Assembly: GCF_014202945.1 (NCBI RefSeq)
Contig: NZ_JACHHW010000004.1
Coordinates: forward strand, 62,001 to 126,000
Source of the DNA: Zhongshania antarctica
GTDB lineage: Bacteria > Pseudomonadota > Gammaproteobacteria > Pseudomonadales > Spongiibacteraceae
Reading direction: 5' to 3'
DNA length: 64,000 bases
Under the pieces are notes generated by a model, which saw only the letters and a list, made by a program, of their open reading frames with translations, had not been told where the DNA came from and did no database searches. Of this stretch, positions 43,762-54,171 are shown piece by piece (within the stretch, counting starts at the first letter, position 1; each line of letters opens with the position of its first letter). A program made the translations under genes and the position numbers.

Positions 43762-46385
43762 CTTTCGAATACTGCACTGAGCTCGTGTTCGCCTTGCCAT
43801 TGTAATAGTTCGTCGATGGCGGCGATGACATTAACAACCGCATTATTGATGTTATGGCTATTCTGAAGCGCTTCTTCAAGCTCGATAACACGGCGATGTA
43901 AAATGGGGGTGCCGGTGTAACAGCAGGCACCTTTGAGGCTGTGGTTGACTTCTGTAAGGCTGTTGAGGTCGTTGTGTTGCTGGGCTGCGATAAGCTCGCT
44001 TTTACTATTCACTAAACATTCCAAAAGCATCCCGAGCATTTCTGCTGCGAGTGCTGGCCGCTCTTTGCTCAATTTTAGACACTGCGAGATATCCACCGGT
44101 CGCGGCACCTCAATTAGGCTTGATTCCACCACATAATTATGAAGAAGCTCATCGAGTTGATGCTCGGTAATCGGCTTGCTGAGGTAATCATTAATACCGG
44201 CTTCCCGCAGTTGTAATGGGTTTTCCGGTGACAGATATGCCGAGAGGGCGATAATGGGAGTCTCGCGGTTTAAGCCATTGGCGCGAATGCGGCAGCTAGT
44301 TTCGATACCGTCCATTTTGGGCATTTGAATGTCCATAAAGATAAGGTCAAAGCACTGTTCTGTGCACCGCTGTATGGCCTCACTGCCGTCTTTCGCGCGG
44401 GTTGTGGTGACGCCTAAATCACTTAAAAATCGCTCTAAAATATGTAGATTTGAGGGGTTGTCATCCACGGCTAAAATGCTGACATTGGAATAGGCTGGCG
44501 CTTTGCTGCGCGTGGCAGCCTTTATTCCCCGATTGAGGGCGTCAAATAATTTTATATGGGAGATGGGTTTGCTCAGGTAGTAATGCTGGTCACTCTCATC
44601 GGGGTCGTGGGTGTAGGGGCTGAGAATAATAGCTGGGCAATTTAGGCGCGTTATAAAATTCGCTGCGCGTTCATCATGGTTGTCGACACAGATAACGAGG
44701 TAATCGGCGTCGGTCTGCACATGATCAATATTACTGTAATGACGAACAACCAAACCCCAGCTATTGAAAAGCATCTTGAGTGAGTTTGCATGCAGTGGAC
44801 TAGGATCATATAGCTCAACTGATTTATTCTTAAGCGTGGTGAAATCGCGTAATTTAATGGCGTTGTAGGCAATCGGGAAGTTGATGGTAAACCAGAAAGT
44901 AGTGCCTTTCCCTAGCTCGCTTTCGATGCCGATTTCGCCGCCCATTTGCTCAATTAAGCCTTTGACAATGACCAGTCCTAATCCCGTGCCACCGTACTGG
45001 CGGGTAATTGACGCGTCGGCCTGAGCAAAATCTTTAAATATTTTCTTTTGCTGCTCTTTGGATAGGCCAATTCCGGTATCGCTGACTTGGATAGTAATTG
45101 CGGCATGTTGCTCGTTGTGATCACTGCTCAGAACGTTTATTAGAATATGGCCCGCCTGCGTGAATTTAATGGCATTATTAATTAGATTAGTCAGGATTTG
45201 CTTTAAACGTAGGGCGTCAGCTAATACGGTTTTGGGGCATTCTTGCTGGATCGTTAGAATCAATTCCAGCGATTTATCGGTGGCGCCAGGGGCGAGAATT
45301 TGCAAGGTACCTTCAATAAGCTCGCGGAGATTGACCGGCGCGCTATCGAGTACTAATTTTCCCGCCTCGAGTTTGGAAAAGTCTAAAATATCATTAATGA
45401 TGGTTAACAGGCTATTGGCTGAACTGTTGATAGTTTCTATGGCTTCGCGCTGACGAATTTCCAGCTCTGACTTCAGTAAAATATTGCTAAAACCGATGAT
45501 GCCATTGAGTGGGGTGCGAATTTCGTGGCTAGTATTGGCTAAAAACTCTGATTTTATTCGACTCGCATTTACCGCTTCACGTCGTGCTAGGTCGAGCTCG
45601 ATATTTTGTACTTCAACGGTTTCTAAGGTCTCTCGTAAATCGGTATTGCTTTGCTCAATATTTCGCTGCAGTTCCTGCAGCTCATTTTGCTGGGCATTAT
45701 TAAGCAGGTTTAGCTCTTCGGCAATTTCACTGAATTCATCATTGCTAGGCATGTGGGCGTGGAAATTTTTGGGGCCGGTAGTCATTCGCCTCACAGTTTG
45801 GCGCAGAGTGTTTAAATCTCTGGTTAACAGTTGATTGATGTAGCTACATAGCAGAATGCAAATAATGATTGAGCAGATTAAAAATACTGTGCCAATGAGC
45901 AGGGTTTGGTATTGCTGGATTTCAAGTTGCTGCCAGTTAAATTGCATGCCTACCCAGCCTAGGGGGGGCGAATTTTGCTCTGCGGGACTAAATATGGGCT
46001 GTAGAATAAAGAGGCCGTCTTTTTCAAAGTACAGTTGCGTTGTGGCGCTGCCTTGCACTATTTGCTCGTCAGGCAAATTTGATCTAGGACCTGCTTGGGC
46101 GATACGCTCTAATTTAGCGTTGTAAATTCCCACAGCTCTAACGGCTTGCTCCTCTAGCGCGGCCGTGGCAATTTGTTGTAAAGACTCGCCATGATCTGAT
46201 GCCAGCATATGTTCGGCAATAATCGCGAGGTGCTCGATAGAGGTCTTCGCGCGCTCGGTCATCATATTGCGCAGCTCTTGAATTTGGCTGTACATAAGAT
46301 AGGTACTGAGACCAAGAGATAGTGTGAGTACGGGCAATAAGCCCATAATCAAGATTAGTTTTCGGATTCCTAAGCGCCTAGGCAT
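43758..46385 (-). CDS. BarA/GacS-type hybrid sensor kinase
   Basis: 875-residue tripartite sensor kinase, probable partner of a GacA/UvrY regulator controlling Csr/Rsm small RNAs. Membrane helices about 10-32 and 160-183 flank a periplasmic domain of about 125 residues; HAMP about 183-240; HisKA with His287 in TSHEIRTP; HATPase with NAIKF and DTGIGL; a degenerate receiver about 520-620; an active receiver about 635-750 with D641, D642, D685 and K737; and an HPt domain with His815 in NHSLKG. The order matches GacS. It is divergent from cysM, as gacS is in Pseudomonas, and convergent with recO. Confidence 0.92.
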   Translation of the reverse strand: MPRRLGIRKLILIMGLLPVLTLSLGLSTYLMYSQIQELRNMMTERAKTSIEHLAIIAEHMLASDHGESLQQIATAALEEQAVRAVGIYNAKLERIAQAGPRSNLPDEQIVQGSATTQLYFEKDGLFILQPIFSPAEQNSPPLGWVGMQFNWQQLEIQQYQTLLIGTVFLICSIIICILLCSYINQLLTRDLNTLRQTVRRMTTGPKNFHAHMPSNDEFSEIAEELNLLNNAQQNELQELQRNIEQSNTDLRETLETVEVQNIELDLARREAVNASRIKSEFLANTSHEIRTPLNGIIGFSNILLKSELEIRQREAIETINSSANSLLTIINDILDFSKLEAGKLVLDSAPVNLRELIEGTLQILAPGATDKSLELILTIQQECPKTVLADALRLKQILTNLINNAIKFTQAGHILINVLSSDHNEQHAAITIQVSDTGIGLSKEQQKKIFKDFAQADASITRQYGGTGLGLVIVKGLIEQMGGEIGIESELGKGTTFWFTINFPIAYNAIKLRDFTTLKNKSVELYDPSPLHANSLKMLFNSWGLVVRHYSNIDHVQTDADYLVICVDNHDERAANFITRLNCPAIILSPYTHDPDESDQHYYLSKPISHIKLFDALNRGIKAATRSKAPAYSNVSILAVDDNPSNLHILERFLSDLGVTTTRAKDGSEAIQRCTEQCFDLIFMDIQMPKMDGIETSCRIRANGLNRETPIIALSAYLSPENPLQLREAGINDYLSKPITEHQLDELLHNYVVESSLIEVPRPVDISQCLKLSKERPALAAEMLGMLLECLVNSKSELIAAQQHNDLNSLTEVNHSLKGACCYTGTPILHRRVIELEEALQNSHNINNAVVNVIAAIDELLQWQGEHELSAVFES

Positions 46386-46554
46386 TGCTTGGTGGAGCCT
46401 TCTGGGGTTGGAGTGGTATTATCATGACCGAAAAATACGACCGCTGCTATTATTGTGCAGAGAAACTAACGCTGCAATGACGTAATCGGCAATGTGTACT
46501 ATAGCTGGCTTGCTAACACAGCCGTCAGCGGTGTTTAGAGGTTTGAATTCCCAT

Positions 46555-47460
46555 ATGAAAGAGTTTCCAACGATTGATCAGTATATTGGTAACACGCCCT
46601 TAGTACGGTTACAGCGTTTGCCGGGCAATACGAGCAATACGATTTTGGTCAAGCTCGAAGGTAATAACCCGGCTGGTTCAGTTAAAGATCGCCCCGCGAT
46701 GAGCATGATTGAGCATGCCGAACAGCGCGGAGATATTGTACCCGGTGATACCCTAATCGAGGCCACCAGCGGCAATACTGGCATAGCGCTGGCCATGGCA
46801 GCAGCAATAAAGGGTTATAAGATGATTCTTATCATGCCTAGCCATATGAGCGTAGAGCGTAAACTGGCAATGGCGGCCTATGGCGCCAAGCTAGTTGAGG
46901 TATCCCAAGCCTCGGGCATGGAAGGGGCCAGAGACTTGGCGCTGGAAATGCAGGCTGCAGGTGAGGGCAAGGTCTTGGATCAATTCTCTAATATTGATAA
47001 CCCCATAGCCCATTATGACAGCACCGGCCCGGAAATCTGGCAGCAAACAGACGGCCGCATTACCCACTTTGTCAGCTCCATGGGTACCACGGGCACCATA
47101 ATGGGCGTATCTCGCTATTTAAAGGAGAAAAACCCCAGTATTGAAGTCATAGGTTTACAGCCCGATGGCAGTTCAAGTATCCCGGGTATTCGGCGTTGGC
47201 CCGAGGCGTATTTACCTAGCATCTATGACTCTGCGCGGGTTGATCGGGTTATTGATATGGATCAGGAGACGGCGGAGAACACAATGCGCGCGCTCGCGGC
47301 GCAAGAGGGAATCTTTTGCGGTGTGTCCTCGGGTGGCGCAGTGGCTGGGGCCTTGAGAATCAGTGAAAATCTTGAAAATGCCATTATCGTTGCAATTATA
47401 TGTGACCGAGGTGATCGGTACTTGTCAACGGGTGTGTTCGATGCCGCCTTGGCCAACTAG
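46555..47460 (+). CDS. cysM: Cysteine synthase B
   Basis: Makes cysteine from O-acetylserine and sulfide or thiosulfate using pyridoxal phosphate. 301 residues from ATG 46555: PLP lysine K44 in NPAGSVKDRP, phosphate loop TSGNTGIALA (about 69-78), and a CysM-type segment CGVSSGGAVAG near 255. The frame extends to 46492 but the extra 21 residues are not family-like. It stands between the sensor kinase and relA, with no rlmD gene between cysM and relA. Confidence 0.94.
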   Translation: MKEFPTIDQYIGNTPLVRLQRLPGNTSNTILVKLEGNNPAGSVKDRPAMSMIEHAEQRGDIVPGDTLIEATSGNTGIALAMAAAIKGYKMILIMPSHMSVERKLAMAAYGAKLVEVSQASGMEGARDLALEMQAAGEGKVLDQFSNIDNPIAHYDSTGPEIWQQTDGRITHFVSSMGTTGTIMGVSRYLKEKNPSIEVIGLQPDGSSSIPGIRRWPEAYLPSIYDSARVDRVIDMDQETAENTMRALAAQEGIFCGVSSGGAVAGALRISENLENAIIVAIICDRGDRYLSTGVFDAALAN

Positions 47461-47498
47461 ATACACTGCGGTGTTTGAACTGCGTATGGTGGTAACCC

Positions 47499-49736
47499 AT
47501 GGTTAAAGTAAGGGAAGATTTTCCACTCCTCGATGATGGCCGAGTGGATGTTGTGAGCTGGATTGCTCGGCTGCCGATGGATAACCAAATAGTTGATAGC
47601 GCCGAACTACAGCGGGCACTCGCGGTTGCTGAGGCGTGTGCGGCACTACCAGCGCCTGAGCAGGCACCAAAGGCCGAGGGGCTGAGTAGTTTTTTTACCG
47701 CGCTAGAAATGGTCGAAATTCTCGCTGATTTACACTTGGATCAAGACAGTTTGATTGCGGCAACGCTGTTTAGGGCGGTGCGTGAAAGCCGCCTAAGCAT
47801 GTCGGCATTGGAGCGTGATTTCGGTCGTCCCGTCGCGAAGTTGGTAGATGGCGTATTGGGCATGGCGGCGATTTCGCGGGTCAACGCTGAATTAGACGCC
47901 CCGGTGCTTGGTCAGTCCGAGGCGCAAAGTGAAACCATCCGCAAAATGCTGGTAGCACTGGTAGACGATGTCCGCGTAGCGCTTATCAAGCTTGCCGAGC
48001 GCACCTCGGCAATAAGAGCGGTAAAAAACAAACCAGAAAAGCGCTACCGAGTAGCCCGAGAAGTGGCCGATATCTATGCGCCGCTAGCGCATCGTCTGGG
48101 AATTGGGCACATTAAATGGGAGTTGGAAGACCTCTCGTTTCGGTATCTGCAGCCTTTGGCCTATAAAAAAATTGCCAAGCTTCTCGATGAGAAACGCTTA
48201 GACCGTCAGCATTATATTGAACATGCCATAACCATGTTAGAAGAGGCTTTAGCTGCAGACAATATCCAAGCCGATATTGCTGGGCGAGCAAAACATATTT
48301 ACAGCATTTGGCGAAAAATGCAGCGCAAGGGCATCGGTTTTTCCCAGGTATACGATATACGCGCTGTTCGCGTATTGGTCCCTGATACAAAGTCATGCTA
48401 TGCCGCCCTAGGTCTAGTGCATGGTCTTTGGCGTAATATTCCCAATGAGTTTGACGACTATATTGCCAACCCCAAAGAAAATGGTTACCGCTCATTGCAT
48501 ACCGCTGTTATTGGGCCCGACGGCAAAGTATTGGAAATACAAATTCGTACCCGCGCAATGCACGAGGAAGCTGAGTTTGGCGTGTGTTCACACTGGATGT
48601 ATAAGGGCGCCGATAAAAGTGCAAAAAGCAGCAATAGCTATGACGAAAAAATTGCATGGCTGCGTCAGGTCCTAGATTGGCATGAGGAAAGTGGTAGCAG
48701 CAGCGATGTTGCCGAGCAATTTACCCATACCCAAGATCGGGTTTATGTTTTTACCCCAGACGGCCATGTGGTCAATTTGCAAAACGGCGCGACGCCATTA
48801 GATTTTGCCTACCATATCCACACTGAAGTGGGGAATTGTTGCCGTGGCGCCAAGGTGAATGGCCGGATCGTGCCGCTCACTTATACTTTAAAGACAGGCG
48901 AGCGAGTCGAAATTTTAACGGGTAAAGACAGCGAACCTCGTCGAGATTGGCTGCAAAGTAATTTGGGCTACCTTAAAACATCGCGGGCGCGAACCAAGGT
49001 TCAGCATTGGTTTCGACTACAGGCAAAAGAAGACAATATTTTGGCCGGTCGCGCGTTGTTGGAAAAAGAATTCAAACGCTTGGCCTTGAACAGCATTGAT
49101 TACAAATACCTCGCTGATCTAATGCGCTGCGCAAGTGTCGAAGATATGTATGCGTCGGTTGGTGCTGGAGAAATTAGCACTTTCCAGTTAATTAAGGCCG
49201 CCCATAATTTGGCGGGTAGGGAAGAGGATAACCCGCAGTCCGCCCTCAGATTGCGAGCGCCGAGCGCCAAAAGTAGCGACGGCAGTCAGATACGTATTAG
49301 CGGGGTGGGCAATTTACTGACTAATTTTGCTCAGTGTTGCAAGCCTTTACCCGGTGAAGCGATAGCGGGCTATATCACCGTTGGGCGAGGGGTGAGCGTG
49401 CATTTACAAGACTGCAAAAAACTGTTGCAGCTGCAGAGTGTCGAGCCACAGCGCATTATCGCGGTGGACTGGGCGGACACCCAGATAGAAACCTATCCCG
49501 TGGACATCGAGCTAGAAGCTTACGACCGACAGGGTTTGCTGCGCGACATTACCTCGCAGTTAGCTACCGAGAAAGTCAATGTCCTGTCCATGAGCACAGT
49601 TACCGATAAGGCTAACCACATGGCCACTATGAATATTCGTCTGGAAATTCGCGACCTTGCGACCTTGTCCGACCTATTTAATCGACTTAATGGCTTGCCT
49701 AACGTTGTGGCTGTGCGCCGGATTAGAGAGAGTTAA
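47499..49736 (+). CDS. relA: (p)ppGpp synthetase RelA
   Basis: 745-residue ribosome-linked stringent-response synthetase. The N-terminal HD-like hydrolase domain (about 50-200) lacks the HD metal motif (ATLFRAV at its place), as in monofunctional RelA. The synthetase domain (about 240-400) has the YDIRAVRV and NPKENGYRSLHT segments; TGS about 405-465; a zinc-finger-like CCKPLPGEAI segment; ACT domain at the end. It is followed 2 bp later by mazG, an order kept in Pseudomonas and E. coli. Confidence 0.96.
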   Translation: MVKVREDFPLLDDGRVDVVSWIARLPMDNQIVDSAELQRALAVAEACAALPAPEQAPKAEGLSSFFTALEMVEILADLHLDQDSLIAATLFRAVRESRLSMSALERDFGRPVAKLVDGVLGMAAISRVNAELDAPVLGQSEAQSETIRKMLVALVDDVRVALIKLAERTSAIRAVKNKPEKRYRVAREVADIYAPLAHRLGIGHIKWELEDLSFRYLQPLAYKKIAKLLDEKRLDRQHYIEHAITMLEEALAADNIQADIAGRAKHIYSIWRKMQRKGIGFSQVYDIRAVRVLVPDTKSCYAALGLVHGLWRNIPNEFDDYIANPKENGYRSLHTAVIGPDGKVLEIQIRTRAMHEEAEFGVCSHWMYKGADKSAKSSNSYDEKIAWLRQVLDWHEESGSSSDVAEQFTHTQDRVYVFTPDGHVVNLQNGATPLDFAYHIHTEVGNCCRGAKVNGRIVPLTYTLKTGERVEILTGKDSEPRRDWLQSNLGYLKTSRARTKVQHWFRLQAKEDNILAGRALLEKEFKRLALNSIDYKYLADLMRCASVEDMYASVGAGEISTFQLIKAAHNLAGREEDNPQSALRLRAPSAKSSDGSQIRISGVGNLLTNFAQCCKPLPGEAIAGYITVGRGVSVHLQDCKKLLQLQSVEPQRIIAVDWADTQIETYPVDIELEAYDRQGLLRDITSQLATEKVNVLSMSTVTDKANHMATMNIRLEIRDLATLSDLFNRLNGLPNVVAVRRIRES

Positions 49737-49738
49737 TT

Positions 49739-50548
49739 TTGGCTTATACTATTAATGATTTGCAGTATTTAATGGCTAGGCTGCGGAACCCCGATACCGG
49801 CTGCCCTTGGGATTTAAAGCAAACATTTAAGAGTGTCGTGCCCCACACGCTGGAAGAAGTATATGAGCTAGTGGATGCTATTGAGCAAGGTGATAGCGAT
49901 CAAATTCGCCAAGAACTGGGTGATGTCTTATTCCAGATTATATTTTACAGCCAGCTAGCGGCGGAGACCGCCCAGTTTAGTTTTGCCGAGGTGGTAGATG
50001 GTATTGTTGCGAAGTTATTGCGGCGCCATCCCCACGTGTTTCCGAGTGGGGAATTGAATTCTGAGCGCAAGATTGATGCGCCGGACGACGAGGCAATTAA
50101 GGCGCGCTGGGAAGAAATTAAGCAGCAAGAGCGTGGACAAAAGTCTCAGAACAGCGCTATGGACGATGTGCCTATGGCAATGCCTGGTCTAATGCGTGCA
50201 TCCAAGCTACAAAAAAGAGCCGCACAGCGGGGGTTTGACTGGCAGGAGTTGCAGCAGGTCATCAGTGCATTTCGAGCGGAAATAGACGAGCTTGAAGAGG
50301 CTATTGCAAGCACTGATCCTAAGCAAATTGCCGACGAGATGGGGGATGTATTGTTTTCTGCTGTAAATGTGGCGCGGCACCTTAATTTGGACGCTGAGGC
50401 GGTGACTCGCAGTGCCTGCGCTAAATTCGAACGACGATTTCGCTTTGTTGAGCAGCGCTGTGAAGAAACGGGCGTCATCGCGGGCAAAGGCCAGCATAAC
50501 TCGCAAATGGAGTTGTTTTGGAACGAAGCAAAAGCGGCAGGTCTTTAG
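49739..50548 (+). CDS. mazG: Nucleoside triphosphate pyrophosphohydrolase MazG
   Basis: 269 residues with two MazG domains: NPDTGCPWDLKQTF start, LEEVYELVDAI and ELGDVLFQI metal sites in the first, and a second copy containing ELEEAIAS and EMGDVLFS. It hydrolyses NTPs to NMP and PPi and is linked to control of ppGpp levels and nucleotide cleaning. TTG 49739 gives the normal N-terminus; ATG 49772 would cut 11 residues. Confidence 0.93.
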   Translation: MAYTINDLQYLMARLRNPDTGCPWDLKQTFKSVVPHTLEEVYELVDAIEQGDSDQIRQELGDVLFQIIFYSQLAAETAQFSFAEVVDGIVAKLLRRHPHVFPSGELNSERKIDAPDDEAIKARWEEIKQQERGQKSQNSAMDDVPMAMPGLMRASKLQKRAAQRGFDWQELQQVISAFRAEIDELEEAIASTDPKQIADEMGDVLFSAVNVARHLNLDAEAVTRSACAKFERRFRFVEQRCEETGVIAGKGQHNSQMELFWNEAKAAGL

Positions 50549-50568
50549 GTAAAAGACCTGCATTGAGC

Positions 50569-50904
50569 TTAGTGGCTCTCTTGGTGCTTGTAGCGGTTAA
50601 GGTGTTTTTCAGTTAACGAGAGGTAGCGGGGGGTAGGGCCGATGTCTTCGTACAAGGGGTCGCCTTGCTCGTCCGTGGCAACTACCTTAGTGCCTTGTCG
50701 GTAGGGCATAACGCTTTCCATCTCATCAAGGGCTGCACTTAATAAGTCGGTGATTAACTCCTCTATATTTCGGCGCGGGAAAAGCTCAGCCAAAGCATTT
50801 AACCGTGCGGCGTCTTTTATGGATAGGCGAACCTCATAGCAGTCGGCTGTTAGCGCGCCGCTGGCGGTTTCTTCCCAAAGAGATAACAATTCTCGTACTT
50901 TCAT
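50569..50904 (-). CDS. Conserved hypothetical protein near mazG
   Basis: 111 residues from ATG 50904 (AGG about 9 nt upstream); a frame from 50949 adds 15 residues that read through a hairpin. No signal peptide or membrane helix. It resembles small proteins in Pseudomonas labelled pilin-assembly or pili tip component (MKVRELLSLWE start, RLNALAELFPRRN middle, VVATDEQGDPLYEDIGPTPRYL end). The YEDIGPTPRYL ending is distinctive. The label has no functional support that I know of. Convergent with mazG. Confidence 0.72.
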   Translation of the reverse strand: MKVRELLSLWEETASGALTADCYEVRLSIKDAARLNALAELFPRRNIEELITDLLSAALDEMESVMPYRQGTKVVATDEQGDPLYEDIGPTPRYLSLTEKHLNRYKHQESH

Positions 50905-50925
50905 AATGCGGTACCTGTCATCCAG

Positions 50926-50947
50926 GGGTGGCAAAAAATAGCCACCC
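50926..50947 (-). promoter_or_regulatory. Hairpin in the 5' region of the small conserved gene
   Basis: Seven-base arms GGGTGGC and GCCACCC (50926-50932 and 50941-50947) with an A-rich 8-nt loop, ending about 22 bp before the minus-strand start codon. In the transcript it would be a leader stem with a U-rich loop. It could be regulatory or incidental. Confidence 0.35.
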
Positions 50948-51974
<1,027 letters not shown>

Positions 51975-51992
51975 AACCGCAAAGAAAGATCG

Positions 51993-52020
51993 AAAAAGGG
52001 CGCCTTAGGGCGCCCTTTTT
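51993..52020 (+). terminator. Rho-independent terminator after adk
   Basis: 12-bp stem AAAAAGGGCGCC with its complement (51993-52004 and 52009-52020), loop TTAG, ending in a T run. A standard intrinsic terminator. Confidence 0.92.
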
Positions 52021-52084
52021 TATTATCATTCAGTATGCTGAATGTCTTATTATCTTGCCGATATTTGTTAACGCAGGTGCACAC

Positions 52085-53080
52085 ATGAAGTCAGGGATTG
52101 TTTTTATCAATTTGGGTACCCCCGCCGCACCGACTACCTCGGCTGTTCGGCAGTTCTTAAAGCAGTTTCTTTCTGACCGCCGAGTTGTAGAGGTACCCCG
52201 TTTAATTTGGCTTGCTATTCTCTATGGCATAATTTTGCCGTTCCGCTCGCCTCGAGTCGCTAAGGCATATCAGCAGATTTGGATGAACGACACATCGCCG
52301 TTGAGGTATTTTTCCCAGCGCTTGGTCGATGGCGTCGCTAAGAAAATCGGGGCGCATTATCCGGGTGAGGAAATTGAACTTCGTTTGGCAATGAATTACG
52401 GGCAAACATCAATTGCGGACACCGTTGACGAATTGTTGGCGGCAGGTTGCGAGCGTTTGTTTTTTCTGCCGTTATTTCCGCAATATTCGGCAACGACAAC
52501 GGCGGCAGTCCACGATGAAATTAACCGAGTTTTTTCGCGACGCCGAGATATTCCCCAGTGGTCTTGGCTTAGAAATTACCATCGTCAAGTGGCTTATGTT
52601 GAAGCTTTGGCGCAGAGCGTTCGGCAGTATTGGTCTGAGCATGGCCGCGGTGAGCGCTTATTGATGTCTTTTCACGGTATACCAAAACGGAATGTAGAGT
52701 TGGGCGACCCTTATCAGCGTCACTGCGAAGAGACGGCGGCGGCGCTGGCAACGACGCTGGGTTTGAATGACAACGAGTGGCAGCTTAGCTATCAATCGCG
52801 TTTAGGAAAGGCAGAATGGTTGCAGCCGTACACAGATAAAACGGTAATTGCCTTGGCAATGGCTGGGGTAAAAAAATTGGATGTTTTGTGCCCCGCGTTC
52901 GCCGTTGAGTGCTTAGAAACAATTGAAGAAATTGACGGCGAAGTTCATGAATATTTTGTCGAAAATGGCGGCGAAGAATTTCGTTACATCCCGTGTTTGA
53001 ATGACAGCGAGGCACATCAAAATTTGATGTTTTTACTTTGTAAGTCATTTATTGAAGAAAAAACGCATTTATTTTCGTAA
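52085..53080 (+). CDS. hemH: Ferrochelatase
   Basis: Last step of haem synthesis: inserts ferrous iron into protoporphyrin IX. 331 residues from ATG 52085 (product begins MKSGIVFINLGTP); a frame from 52055 adds 10 residues. Catalytic His197 in SFHGIP and the conserved Glu in VECLETIEEI are present. No C-terminal Fe-S cysteine cluster. An AGG-type site precedes the ATG. Confidence 0.95.
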   Translation: MKSGIVFINLGTPAAPTTSAVRQFLKQFLSDRRVVEVPRLIWLAILYGIILPFRSPRVAKAYQQIWMNDTSPLRYFSQRLVDGVAKKIGAHYPGEEIELRLAMNYGQTSIADTVDELLAAGCERLFFLPLFPQYSATTTAAVHDEINRVFSRRRDIPQWSWLRNYHRQVAYVEALAQSVRQYWSEHGRGERLLMSFHGIPKRNVELGDPYQRHCEETAAALATTLGLNDNEWQLSYQSRLGKAEWLQPYTDKTVIALAMAGVKKLDVLCPAFAVECLETIEEIDGEVHEYFVENGGEEFRYIPCLNDSEAHQNLMFLLCKSFIEEKTHLFS

Positions 53081-53117
53081 AAAAGTAAGAATTTGTACTT
53101 AATTCAAGGACTTTTTT

Positions 53118-53145
53118 TTGCGTTGGTTATTTTATGTGCTATTTT
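53118..53145 (+). promoter_or_regulatory. Candidate promoter of the histone-like gene
   Basis: TTGCGT (53118-53123), 16 bp, TATTTT (53140-53145), about 40 bp before the start codon. Only a fair match, in an AT-rich gap after hemH. Confidence 0.35.
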
Positions 53146-53186
53146 TAGAGCAATTAAACTAGCATCGTCGACGCCAAGGAGAATAC

Positions 53187-54116
53187 ATGATGCCCGCAGC
53201 AAAAAAAGCACGTGCAAAAACAGCCCCAGCAAAGCGTAAACCAAGAAGTAAAAATGCCGCTTTAGCGAACCCCGCAGTTGTTAAAGCTGAGGAAGGTTTG
53301 AAGAAGGTTGAGGCATTAGTTGCCAACGAGCGCAAAGCGCTTGCTGACGCTAAAACCAAAATTGAAGCGGCGCGCGCCAAGGCGAAAAAGACAGCCCGTG
53401 CAGCAGATAAAAATGCAGTTAAGCGTGCGGTTGCTGCAGCAGAGAAAGTGAATGCGAAGTTAAAAGCGGCTCGCGTTAAAGTGGCAGCGAGCAAGGTCGA
53501 CGTTGCTAATATTAAGGCAGTTGCCAGAATCAAGGCTTCTGAAACGGCGATAACCCAAAAAGTTGCCGAGCGCTCAACAGCACTTAGCAAAAAAGCAGAT
53601 GCCGACCTGGCAAAAGCGGTTAAATTGTTCGAGCAGCGCTTTAAGAAGAAGCGTGCTGCAGCGAATAAGGCTAAAGTTGCCTTGATTGAGAAGAAATTAC
53701 TGGCCAAGCACAAGCTGGCAGTGAAACAGTTGAACGCTAAGATCAGTGGTGCCAAGAAAACTGCCGCCAAAAAAGCGACTGTAAAGAAAGCACCAGCCAA
53801 AAAGATTGCCGCTAAGCCTGCTGCAGCAAAGAAAGCGCCAGCAAAGAAAGTGGCTGCGAAGAAAGCCGCAGTAAAAGCGCCAGCTAAAAAGGTAGCGGCT
53901 AAGAAGCCCGCAGCTAAGAAAGTAGCAGCGAAAAAAGCGCCAGCTGCCAAGAAGGCACCTGCGGTTAAAAAAGTAGCAGTGAAAAAGGCACCAGCTGCCA
54001 AGAAGGCACCTGCGGCTAAGAAGCCTCGTGCCAAGCGCGCGCCGGTGAAATCTGCAGCTGCGGCAGCACCTGCGGCAAGCCCGGTAGCAACGTCGACTGA
54101 GCCGACTAGCAATTAA
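53187..54116 (+). CDS. AlgP-like/histone H1-like Lys-Ala-Pro-rich protein
   Basis: 309 residues. N-terminal half (about 30-190) is a long, highly charged, Ala/Lys-rich helical or coiled-coil region. The C-terminal half (about 190-290) is built of K-K-A-P-A-K-type repeats like the tail of eukaryotic H1 and of Pseudomonas AlgP (AlgR3). It probably binds DNA non-specifically. Two adjacent ATGs (53187 and 53190) follow AAGGAG at 53176-53181; the second is better spaced. The gene contains DNA-level direct repeats, so its length may vary between strains. Flanked by hemH and a strong terminator. Confidence 0.85.
   Translation: MMPAAKKARAKTAPAKRKPRSKNAALANPAVVKAEEGLKKVEALVANERKALADAKTKIEAARAKAKKTARAADKNAVKRAVAAAEKVNAKLKAARVKVAASKVDVANIKAVARIKASETAITQKVAERSTALSKKADADLAKAVKLFEQRFKKKRAAANKAKVALIEKKLLAKHKLAVKQLNAKISGAKKTAAKKATVKKAPAKKIAAKPAAAKKAPAKKVAAKKAAVKAPAKKVAAKKPAAKKVAAKKAPAAKKAPAVKKVAVKKAPAAKKAPAAKKPRAKRAPVKSAAAAAPAASPVATSTEPTSN
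53940..54015 (+). repeat. 25-bp direct repeats with 51-bp period inside the histone-like gene
   Basis: An identical 25-bp unit starting CCAGCTGCCAAGAAGG occurs at 53940-53964 and 53991-54015. The 51-bp period equals 17 codons, so gain or loss of a copy keeps the frame. Confidence 0.85.
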
Positions 54117-54132
54117 TTTGTTGTTTGCTTAG

Positions 54133-54164
54133 AAAAAGGGGAGCTTTAATCAGCTCCCCTTTTT
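54133..54164. terminator. Bidirectional terminator between histone-like gene and mobA
   Basis: 13-bp stem (54133-54145 and 54152-54164) with loop TTAATC, A run on the left and T run on the right. It serves both the plus-strand histone-like gene and the minus-strand mobA, which end on either side. Confidence 0.92.
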
Positions 54165-54171
54165 TTATGCC

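Noticed and set aside
53750-54050. Regularly spaced repeats that could suggest a CRISPR array
   Set aside because: Repeats are in frame, differ from each other, have no unique spacers, and encode the H1-like tail.
53159-54112. Long open frame on the minus strand opposite the histone-like gene
   Set aside because: It is the antisense of a Lys/Ala/Pro-rich repetitive gene, giving an artificial Ala/Phe/Leu-rich product. There is no ribosome site, and the plus-strand gene has AAGGAG and a terminator.
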